A DNA stretch of 64,000 bases. Origin: Tridacna crocea. Taxonomy: Eukaryota; Mollusca; Bivalvia; Cardiida; Cardiidae. A model generated the notes under the pieces. That model saw only the letters and a list, made by a program, of their open reading frames with translations, made no database searches and was not told the DNA's origin. The position numbers and the translations under genes were made by a program. Of the stretch, positions 39,801 through 51,800 are shown piece after piece (the stretch's first letter is position 1; every line of letters starts with the position of its first letter). The stretch is taken from the NCBI GenBank assembly GCA_943736015.1, contig OX031062.1, forward strand, positions 51,944,962 to 52,008,961. Direction: 5' to 3'.

Positions 39801-42800
39801 CCATGGCATTCTCATAACAACATACTTCATCATACTGTTTACTGGTGTCTGTATGACAACAAATATATTCAGAGTTCAAGTTACTATTGAGACTATCATA
39901 GAAACTATCAACAGACTGGTAACACCAGTTTGTCAAACTACTGTCATAACAGACCTCTGTCTCAGCACAACTCCCACTTGCACTGCATCTATCCTTAGTA
40001 TTGCACAGTCTTTCACAGTTCTGGTTACCACTGCAGGAAAAGTTCCCATGAATAGAAAACCTGTCATCCAGATCTATACCAGTGCACGTATCATCAGACT
40101 GACATACAATATACTGACATGTTGTAACATTCTGACATGCTTTTACATCGCTGCATATTTTTGTGGTTTCACAACGATACTTCTCTAAACCATCACGGCT
40201 TATCATTTCATCCACATAGATCTCTTTCAAGGATCCATTTCCACCTGCAGCTTGGATCAGACCAAACCCAGTGATCCTGTCTGTATAAATCCATATGCTA
40301 CCCCCACTGCCACCTCCACTTACTTCACTGTTGATGGTGTTAGCATGACCAGAGTTTGCTGTAAGAGAGCCATCTATATGTAGAGTGTCAGAAATATTCA
40401 TCCAGATTCTACCTCCGCCCCTTCCTCCTCCGGCCCCGCCTCCAGCTGAACCAAACAGGTTGGGTTGATAGATGTCACCATATGCACTACCACCCTTTGT
40501 GGAACCTAAAATGATAATAAGAAAAAAAAATCAGTCCTCATTAAAAATGAAATATTTAAATATTGACTGGACAAATCCTGCTTTTTCCAGTTCTTGCCAC
40601 ATATATCTCTTTGAAAAGATTGTGAAAAGAGGAACAAATTGCTTTTAACTAGCATTTTGTTCTTTTTTCCACATTTTCTTCAGTATTCCATATAAACTCT
40701 CTTCTCCTTTTCTTTAAATGTTTCCCCCTTGTGTAACTTGTGGAAATTTTTGGTATGTTTAAAAGCAGCCAGTGAAGTAATTAACCCTTTACAAAATGAC
40801 AGAATTGTAGACTTGTCCAAATTGAAAGCATTTGCAGACAACAAAAAAATGAGGCTCACATATTGAAATTTGTTTTGGAAGGGTAGAAAACATTGTGGGA
40901 ACAAGAGCGGCAAATTGTCGCATGATACGCCCATCTTACCCCAAGTTGTAAAGGTGGGGCATGCACTGGAAAAAAATTCAAGTATGAAAAACATAAATAA
41001 AGCGAGCAAGAGTTATGATTCCTGTGCACTGCACTCCCCCTTGGTGAGATCTCTCCACCCATGAAATATCATAACCCTAGCTAGTATAGTTTTAGAGATA
41101 TGCTCCGGACAAAATTCAAGTATGAAAAACAACAAAGGGCAATAACCCAAAAATTAAGCAAGCAAGGGTTATGATTCCTGTGCACTGCACTGCCCCTATG
41201 TGAGATCTATCCACCCATGAAATTTCATAAGCCTAGCTAGTATAGTTTTGGAGATATGCTCCGGACAAAATTCAAGTATGAAAAACAACAAAGGGCAATA
41301 ACTCAAGAATTAAGCAAGCTAGAGTTATGATTCCTGCACATTGCACTCCCCCTCGATAAGATCTATCCACCCATGAAATTTCATAACCCTAGCTAGTACA
41401 GTTTTGGAGATATGCTCCGGACAAAATTCAAGTATGGAAAACGACAAAGGGCAATAACTCAAAAATGAAGTGAGCAAGAGTTATGATTCCTGCGCACTGC
41501 ATTCCCCCTCGATGAGATGTATCCACCCATGAAATTTCATAACCCTAGGTAGTACATTTTTGAGATATGCTCTGGACAAAATTCAAGTATGAAAAACAAC
41601 AAAGGGCAATAACTCAAAAATTAAGCAAGTTAGAGTTATGATTCCTGCACACTGCACTCCCCCTCAATGAGATGTATCCACCCATGAAATTTCATAACCC
41701 TAGCTAGTATAGTTTTGGAGATATGGTCCGGACAAAATTCAAGTATGAAAAACAACAAAGGGCAATAACTCAAAAATTAAGCAAGCTAGAGTTATGATTC
41801 CTGCGCACTGCACTCCCCCTTGATGAGATCTATCCACCCATAAAATTTCATAACCCTACGTAGAATAGTTTTGGAGATATGCTCCGGACAAAATTCAAGT
41901 ATGAAAAACAACAAAGGGCAATAACTAAAAAATTAAGCAAGCAAGAGTTATGATTCCTGCACACTGCACTCCCCTTCGATGAGATGTATCCACCCATGAA
42001 ATTTCATAACCCTAGCTAGAATAGTTTTGGAGATATGCTCCAGACAAAGAACTGGACGCCGCCCGCCAGCCCACCCTCCCGCCCGCCAGCCCGCCCTCCC
42101 GCCCGCCAGCCCGCCCGCCAGCCCGCCCGCCAGCCCGCCACCAGTGATCCCATAATACGTCCCGTCTTCGACGGGCGTATAAAAAGGAGAAAATGCTGGT
42201 TACCAGCATTTTCTTCTTTTCCCACAATGTTTTCAAAAGGCTTCTTTTCCAGCGTCATTAAAAGTCGGGATTGTGTGGTAAAAAGAGTTAATCAGGCCTT
42301 TACCAGAATACAACTAGAATAACTGTCACAGGATGCAAGTTTTAGGTATAATCTATATTAAAACTGATAGAAAAAGTGCTCAAATTAGTTGGACAAAGTG
42401 ATTGTGAAAGTATATAACAAGTCTGAAAGATATTTCATTATTTTACAAGTGTTTTTTATATGGATAGAAAACAAAGGAATAGGTGAAATTGCTGCTGAGA
42501 GCATTTTCTTATTTTCCCTCAATTTTTTTTTAAAAAACTTCTCCCTCAGAATCTTTTAACTCTTTACCACACGACAAAAATATACATGTGACCTTATTGA
42601 AAGTTCTTGCAGAGAACAATTTGTGTTTGATAGGGCTGAAAATTTCGAAGAAAAAGAAGAAAATGCTGGGTACCAGCATTTTCTCCTTTTCCACAATGTT
42701 TTTAAAAAAAATGTCTACTTCAAGATTATTAAAACTCTTGGTCATGAGTTAAACCTCTTTAATCATTTGTTACTGGGTTTAAAGATAAGAATGTTTACCT

Positions 42801-45800
42801 TCTGGGCGACCCCCACTGCCACCATGTCCAGCACCAGCCCCGACATCTCTGCGGCCAGGATTTATGACACCAAAGTTGCCTGTTGAACCATCATCTGCAT
42901 CTGTCACACGGTAACCCAGCTCATCAGCGTTCATAACACCACCTGAATCTATGGTAAGGTTTGTTGATTTAAAGTAGATATGTGTTCCACGCACCAATCC
43001 ACCACCATCAATATGCGTATACACTGTGGTGAACTGTATTCCATCTTCTGTCACAGGGTCTGTAATCATGTGCAGATAGCCTCCTGTTTTAACATGCACA
43101 GTATGAAAATTGTAGAAACCAGCTTGTAAGTTCTCTGTCCTACCTTCTTTAAACAACCATAAAGAAGCTTCATGATGTAAAACCAAATTCTCAACATTGG
43201 CCATGGTGCCATTCAGGTAGATATCAATGTTTTCCATGTAGGTATCTGGCGCAAGCCCTAAAGTCCCAGTAGGATAGACGTGAACATTAAACGGTATGTC
43301 AATTTCACCCCTGTTAAGGTCCATGATCTGGTTTGGCCCCACATGAATTGCCCCTGTCCTGTCTCCAATCATGTTACGGAAGTATAATGTTGCATTGGTT
43401 CCAACAGGGTCAGTTAACACAGCCAGGTGTGCATTTCCATAAATCTGGAGCTCATCAAACCTATATTCATTGGTGACTGAAAAAATAAAATTAGTTTTAA
43501 AACCCTTCATCACACACAATCCAGAGTTTACAAATCCTGAAAAAGAAGGCTTTTAAAAACACTCTTGGGAAAGGATAAAATGCTGGAAAGAAACCACCAT
43601 TTTCTCTTTTTCGAACAATGTTTTCTATACCATCAAGACAAGAGTTCATGATCTGAGCTGCATTTAATTGGTTGTCTACAAATACTTTGAATTGGCTGAG
43701 TCCAAAACCCTGTTGTCCAAGTTATATTTTGCAACCTTGTGCAATAGATTTCAGTTTTCAAAATGAGCTGGTCTGCCTTTCATCAAGTCTTTTCCCAATC
43801 GCGTAATCTTGATCTTATCCAAATTGAAATCATGTGCAGCTGTCAAACAAGGCTCAAATAATGAATTTACCTTTGATGGGTAGAAAACCCACATTGTGGG
43901 AAAAGGAGAAATACATATTCTCCTTTCCCCACTAGGTTTTTTCATAAGGTTTTCCATACTATCAGAGAGCTCAAGTACCAATTTTGAGTATGTCCTCTGC
44001 AGATGTTCTGAATTTCGAAGACATGAAATTTTATCGTTTGAGAAAGGATTAAAGAACCAAGCATAAGTTTTGCACTATACCTTAAACTATCTTCCTCTAA
44101 AAATGACTAACAGCCTTTGATTGGTATCAATATCCATATATATATGGATATCAGTATCCATATGTGTGGCAAGGATAAATTATTGCAAAACAAACAGTAC
44201 CTGTTGGAAATCTTGAATTACTGCCATGATAGGGGAGAAACCAGGTATGGGCTGTATCCAGTGACAAGTCACTATAGTCTTCTATAACTCCCTGTTTGCC
44301 TGATATACCTCTTCCAATGTTGTTGATGAGTAAAGTGGAATGTTGATATACTGTCAAAGAAAGAGAAAAGCTATCATTAAATAAGCCACAAGTGAAGAAA
44401 TTTTTAATCCTGGCTTATAAAAAGAATTGTATATGCAAACTTTAATACTATACAATACCAAACAATCCTGTGTTTTATCTACAACAAGAAAGCAGACCTT
44501 TGGAAACACTGTGGAAAAAAAAGAAAATGCTGTGCAAACAGCATTTTCTCCTTTTCCAACAACTCCTTCTACATTTTCAAGACAAGTCAAACAATTTTAG
44601 AAACATTTGTCTGAAAATGCTTTCCTTTCTGTAGGTCTTAGATTTTTGTTAAAAGCATATGTTGAGCCTTAGAGCACCATGTAAACCCACCAACAATGTT
44701 CACTATAGAAATGATAGCTAATAAAGTGTAATTTCATAATTGCTCTCATCCATAGTTTTCACAAAGGCATACAACTGTATGTCATGTTTTATGCCGTCTG
44801 ATTTTGATCTACACTGCCTGTAGAAGCAACAACATTTGTGAAAGGTGCTTTAACCCATTACCAAACAATAATATTTTAGGATGGTCCAAATTTCCAGACG
44901 ACAAAATTAAAATGACTGAAAATTTGAAATTTGTATTCTGAAGGGTAGAAAACATTGAGGGAAAAGAAGAAAATGCTGGTCACCAGCATTTTCTCCTTTT
45001 CTCAATGTTTTCTGAAGGTTTCTTTCTAAGAAGAGTCAAAAGCAGGGATTGTGTGGTAATGGGTTAAGCCGTTATCAAATGACAAAATTTTGGATCAGTC
45101 CAAATTGAAAGCATTTGCAGATGACAAAACAAAAGTGACACCCAAATTGTAATTTGTTTTGGGGAGGGTGTAAACATGTATGGAAAAAAAGGAGAAAATG
45201 CTGGTTACATTTTCACCTTTTCCCACAATGTTTTCAAAACAATTTCCTTTCTCTGGGTCCTTAAAAGTAGGGATTGTTTGGTTAAAGGATTAACAGCTAG
45301 ATATGAATATCTTATATAAATTCTATCGAGACATACTCAAAATATCTTTATTATGCCATCATTTGCACCAGATACTATCGACGAATTACCAGCACTACAC
45401 AGTTTCAGCATTTTTGTGATGATGAGATGCACGATGATTCTCAATGAGATCTCGGAAACACAAAATACATACTGTTATGATAGAAAAAAGCTGTTCCAGA
45501 GCTTCCATCCCCATTATCATCAGTTGCATCACCTCCGTATATGTCCCACGATCCAGCAAATGTTTTGTTACTGTTAAAATACATGGCTATTCTGCCCCCT
45601 GAGCCTCCACCGCCTATATAGGCTGTGTTAGAGTATGGGTAATAGGTGCCATTTCCTCCAACCACTTGGAATTTACCATAGCCCTGCAATGCAATTTTGA
45701 TGGCATTGAAGTCTTTGTATGACAACAAAATTTTAAACTTGTTTAACTCTTTATCACACGAGAAAATTTTAGACTGGTCCAAATTCAAAGCATTTGCAGA

Positions 45801-48800
45801 GGACAAAATAAAGGTGACTGAAAAATAGAAACTTGTTCTGGGAAGGGTAGAAAACACTGTGGGAAAAGGAGAAAATACTTGTTACCAGAATTTTCTCCTT
45901 TTCCCATAGTGTTTTCAAAAGGCTTCTTTCTAAGGGGCATCAAAAGTAGGGATTGTGTGGTAATGGGTTAAGCCTTTACCGAACAATCCCTGGTTTTTAC
46001 GACCCTGAGACAGAAGCCTTTTGAAAACATTGTGGGAAAAGGAGAAAATGCTGGTAACCAGCATTTTCTCCTTTTCCCACATTGTTTTCTACGCTACTGG
46101 AAAAAAAATCAATTTACGAGTTACGTTTAATTTGACGTCTGCAAATGCTTTCAATTTGGATCAGTCTAAAATTGTGTTGTTTGGTAAAGGGTTATCGTAT
46201 TGTCAGCAACTATAGCTGACAAAATAAAACTGAACCATGTGAAAAAGGGGCTTGATGCATCTGCAAAATGTTTGGCACTGTCAGCCTGCCCAGTCCACAA
46301 AGGCTGACATGAGTTGAAACCTTTTGCCTTGTGTTGATTTTCTGCATTTCCAAACAGCATTTCAGAATGACAGAATTTCTCATGGTTCCATCCCCCCCTT
46401 TCTCTCCCCCGCTTTTCAGTTAGCCATACATGGGGCTGTAAAACACAGATTCACTGGTCCTTCAGCCTTTACCAAACAATCCCTGGTATTTACAACCTTG
46501 AAATAAAAGCCTTTTGAAAACATTGTGGGAAAAGGAGAAATGCAGGTAACCAGCATTTCCTCCTTTTCCCACAATGTTTTCTATCCTGCTGGAAACAAAT
46601 TTCAATTTTGGAGTTACATTTACTTTGTCATGTGTGTGTGCTTTCAAATTGGACCAGTCTAAAATTTTGTTGTTTGGTAAAAGGTTAACTCTTTACCAAA
46701 CAAATTTTTAGACTGCTCCAAACTGGGAGCATTTGCAGATAAGAAAATAAATGTAACTGAAAAATTGAAATTTGTTTTGGGAAGGGTAGAAAACATTGTT
46801 GGAAAAGGAGGAAATGATGGGTACCAGCATTTTCTCCTTTTCCTACAATGTTTTCAAAGGGCTTCTTTTTCAAGGTCGTTAAAAGTAGGGATTGTGTGGT
46901 ATAGAGTATACTGGCTAAATATACAACTACTATTTCTCTTTCTATAAAGAGCTTTTTGTGCACTAAACATGCTAAATAAGTGAAATGAAACTATCAAGAA
47001 ACAGTCTGCAAAAGGTGCTTGAGTCACACTTAACCCTTTCCCAAACAATCCCTGGTTTTTACATGTCTGGAATAGTAGCCTTTTGAAAACATTGTGGGAA
47101 AAGGAGAAAATGCTGGTAACCAGCATTTTCTCCTTTTCCCACAATGTTTTCTACCCTATCATAGACAGAAATCATCTTTTCAGCAAGAATTAAATTGTCG
47201 TCTGCAAATGCTTTCAATTTGGTTTAGTCCAAAAGTTATTTGTTTGGGAAGGGGTTAAGGGTTAATACAATATAGCAAAGTTGGGCAATTGCTTGCTTAA
47301 AGCAATTGCTCCTTTTCGAGCAATGTTTTCAGTTATCATTTCAAAAATTGTTCTTCTTCTATATCATGTTTCTCATCTGTGCTATTTATAGGAATAACCA
47401 TTATAGGTCGAGCTTCATATAGCTTGTATTTGTAATAAATCACTGCCACTTTTAATTATATTTCAGTTATATTGAAGTTGCTGTGCACTTCTCCATGCTT
47501 TCCCATGATCAAGCAGTGTTTGTGCAAAAGATTCCCATTCTTAAGCTAAAACCAGCACCAACAAGAATCATCCATGAGAATAATCTGGTTTGAAGAGCAT
47601 AAAACATCTACAGTACAGTACAACCTGTATTCAGAGACCACTCAAAGAAAGTACTGAAATTGGTCTCTAACAGCAGGTGGTCTTTAAATACATGTTTCAT
47701 TAGGTAAATGTAAGAAGGGTTGCTGAATCAGAACAGTGGTCTCTTAAAGCAGGTGGTCTCTTAATACAGGTGGTCTCTAACACAGGTTTAACTGTATATT
47801 TCTGTACAAAAAGTAATTTTAACCACAACAAACTTTGCCCTACCTTTATAAGATTCACATCAATTAGAATGGAACCACCACTACCACCACCAGAGGCGCC
47901 GGTCCCTGCCTCACCATTACAGCTTATCTCTCCATCATTTTGCAGGGTACCATGAACAAGCAGATATATAACACCCCCTCCTCTTCCTCCGGTCCCAGAG
48001 AGTGTAGAGTTGCCACCGTTACATCCTCGGTCTTCTGGTGAAAACACCTGACCATAGGGAGCCCCAGTATTTTTGTCTAGGCTACCACCTCCTCTCCCAC
48101 CATGACCTGCCCCTGTTGATTGATATATAAAGCATATTCACGTCATTGACTAGCACAATCATCTCCCACAATTTTTTTTTTTTGGCATGCTAAGTTGAAC
48201 CCAATGACAGATGACATGTAAAATGTGATTCAGGAGGAATTTTGAAAGAGTAGAAAACATGGTGGCAAAGGAGAAAAAGCTGGTTACCAGCATTTTCTCC
48301 TTTTCTCCACAATGTTTTCAAACACCTTTGTTATTAAAGTTGTTCAGTATATGGCAATGCACAACCAAATGCTAAGAAGCTTTTTGTATAATTGAAATTG
48401 GTTTATGCTGCCTTAACTGTACTTCAGTCATATTACAATGACAGCTTACCAATTCATGTCTTTCAAGCATTAGGCTGGGGCTCTTCAGTAGTTTACTAAT
48501 ATTGACAATCCTATGCAACAACACTACCAGTTGTAATCTAGTTATTAGGACCTCATTACAAAGCCAACAATTAAACCACAGAATTACCCAAAAGCAGACC
48601 GATTTGTCTAGCAGTGTAAATTTTTTTTAAAAATGGTATAAGAAAAAAAAATGATCATGACAATATCTAATTATGATTTGAAGAGAGCAAAAATCATTGT
48701 GTGAAACAACAATGCTTGCTATCATCATTTTTTCTCCTTTCCCCACAATGCTTTCAAGGGCCTTGTTTCTCAGGGTTGTTACACACAAGATTCTGATCTA

Positions 48801-51800
48801 AAAAATAATCACCGCAACATCCTATGTTTTAAGACCCTTAGATAGAAGACCTTTGACAACATTCTGAGAAAAGGAGAAAATGCATTTCTTACTTGTTATC
48901 TGCAAATGCTTTTATTGTGGACAAGTAAAAAAGCTTTGTTGTCTGGCACACAGTTATACACAAGAATGTTCTAAAGCTGTTTACATAGACTTTAGTTTAG
49001 GAAATAATAAAGATTTCACAGAGTATTTCTATCAGGATGTTCTGAGAATCATAGACTTTACCTGTGCCCCCATAAGCTGTAGTGCCCGAATAGGCAGCAT
49101 CACAGGGAACTGTATGTAGATCACCAACTATTTTACCCAAGTCATCCACTTTTAAATCATCTGCCTCAATGTTTATGTGTGTGGCATGGATCTCTCCCCC
49201 TCCTTGGACAATCAAGTTGGATACCTGCAAGAGAAAACAAGAACCTGTTTAGCTTTTGAAAGTTGGAAATGATAAAACAGTTGTCTGGATTTTATTGTTC
49301 AGTAATACCTTTAAAGTAAATTTTGCTTTCCACTCATTTTTTATTGCAGATAAGTTTTACTCTTTACCAAACAATCCTTACTTTGACAACCCTGACAAAG
49401 AAACCTCTTGAAAACATTGAGGGAAAAGGAGAAAATGCTGGTTATGCCCTTTTGCACATTGTTTTTAATCATTCCCTCAAATCTTAACAAATAAAACCCT
49501 GTTACCAAAAGCGTTTTACTTCGAGACAGAAAAAAAGTGTAATTTACAGAAAGTGTTTATTCAAATTTATACATCAGTATCACACATTATCATTTCTGTC
49601 AAGTATCACTTAGCATCCTGTATTATAGTCTGTATCAAACAAAGTAATCATTATGATATTCTTTCCAAGACCGGTACTAAACTCAGTACCAGACCATAAA
49701 AATTTAAGTCTAGATCAGAGTGAAAACAATTGCAGCTAAGCAATTAAATGTGGCTAAAATCATTGGATTTGGCTTAGTAAGAGTAAAATCCTTTTTAGAA
49801 ATAGGAGAAAATACATTTTCTCATTTGCTTAAAGTGTTTTCATATCCATTTTTCTCTGAATCATTAAATCACACTTTATCTAATGATTCATTACATGGCT
49901 TGCAACAGGTGAAAAGGGTCATTTGATCATTTGTAGATCAGCCTGTGCAGGCTAATCCAATGCAATAGTTTCTGTTTTTAAGTAATTTACTGTTTTGTGG
50001 AAGTCTAATGATGAACAAGGTCTAATGTAGGCTTTTAGTACCATCTCGGATTATCCTGTGCGGACTGCAATGGCTGATCTGAGACAACACTTTACGCAAA
50101 TGTCCCAATGCATATTGCAACCCCTATGTTATTTAAGGGAGTTACATACCAAAAACCTGAATTTCATTAAATAAATAAAAAATTCAAAAGCAATTCACAA
50201 ACCTTCAAATTAATGACATCTTGCTCTCCTGTCAAATCATATGTTGAGGTTATTTCGCCAAAAGCTGTCACAGTCAAGGACACAAAGTCATAAAGACCTG
50301 GCGTACCAGTCACATTGGTACGGGTAGTTGTGCCTGTACTCCCTAGATATAGTGAACAGTTCTGTCCTACTGACATCTCATGTACACCCAGGGTTCCCCT
50401 GTAAAAAGAATCAACTCCTTTAACCCTCTACCACACAATGACGACTTTTAACAACTCAGAGAAAGGGGCCTTTTAAAAACTTTGTGGGAAAAGGAGTAAA
50501 TGCTGGTGACCAGCATTTTCTCCTTTTCCCACAAAGCTTTTTACTCTATCAAAGAAGTATTGCATCGTTTGAGCCACTATGAAATCATCATCTGCAAATG
50601 CTTTCGAACTGGATAGGTCTAGAATTCTGTTCTGTGATAAAGGGTTAACTCTTTACCAAATGACAAAATTTTAGACTGGTCCAAAGTGCGAGCACTTGCA
50701 GATGACAAAATAAATGAAACTCAAAATTTGAAATTTGTTCCAGCAAGGCAGAAAAAATTGTGGGAAAAGAAGGATATGCTGGTTACCAGCATTTTCTTCT
50801 TTTCCCACAATGTTTTCAAAAGGCTTTTATCTCAGGGTTGTAAAATCCAAAGATTGTTTGGTAAAGAGTTAAAAGAAAAACTTTGTTTCAATGACTCTGA
50901 TGTAAAAGCTTTTGAAAACAATGTGGAAAAAGGACATGCTGGTTACCAGCCCTACTAAGAAGACATTCTACTGTTTGCCACATGTGTCATTTTGAACTAT
51001 TTCATATCAGGACAATAAGAGGCTGTGCAAAAATTGGCATACATAGCAGTTCTTCAAACTCATTCATTGACCCAATAGTGCAACTAATTTTTGTTAAAAC
51101 CCTCTACATCACATCACAAATTATTTTGAAAGGGTAGAAAAATTGTGGGTAAAAGGAAAATCCTGGTTACCGGAATTTTCCCCATTCCCCCCAGTGTTTC
51201 AGAAGCCTTTTTTCCTGAGGGTCGCTAAAACTTGGGATTGTGTAGTAAAGGTTCAAAACAAGACAAGACTTACCAAATAAAGAATTCCACATTATGACAT
51301 ATAAAATCATTTGGAAGCACCAGAGTCCCTCCTTCATACACATAAATGTTCAGTAAGAGTTCAAGGTCATCTGGGTGCTGGATCACCACCATCTGATCTG
51401 GTCCAATATGAAGAACACCAGTAGTATCTCCCTCAAACAAAAAGCTCCTCAGTTGAAAAACATCTCTGTGAAAAATTCAGGACAACAACAAAATTTTAGA
51501 ATATTTTTCAAATAATGATTTATCTGAAACTTGTTAGTCTTTTTCAAGAAGATTTAACTTATTATTTCATGCTGTCCAGTAGGATATCGAGATATAGCAG
51601 TGAAAATATTTTTCAACCTTACACTGGTACCACCAGTGAAAATACCAATTTTCATGTTCTTGTTGCCTAGGTTAATTGCATGTGCCTCACAACCAGATGG
51701 AAATATGACATCATTTACCTTAAATTTCTCGCGCTTAAAGTAATATTGTAATGCGTTGCTATGCGGGATGGGTACGCCACGGGGCATAACAGAAAAGAAC

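Noticed and set aside
39307-40188. 293-codon plus-strand open frame
   Set aside because: It is antisense to the Cys-rich part of exon 18; the minus strand there has the splice sites, the repeat homology and the longer frame.
42012-42258. Pro/Arg- or Gly/Trp-rich frames over the GC-rich run
   Set aside because: They are translations of a CCCGCCCGCCAG simple repeat at the end of element D.
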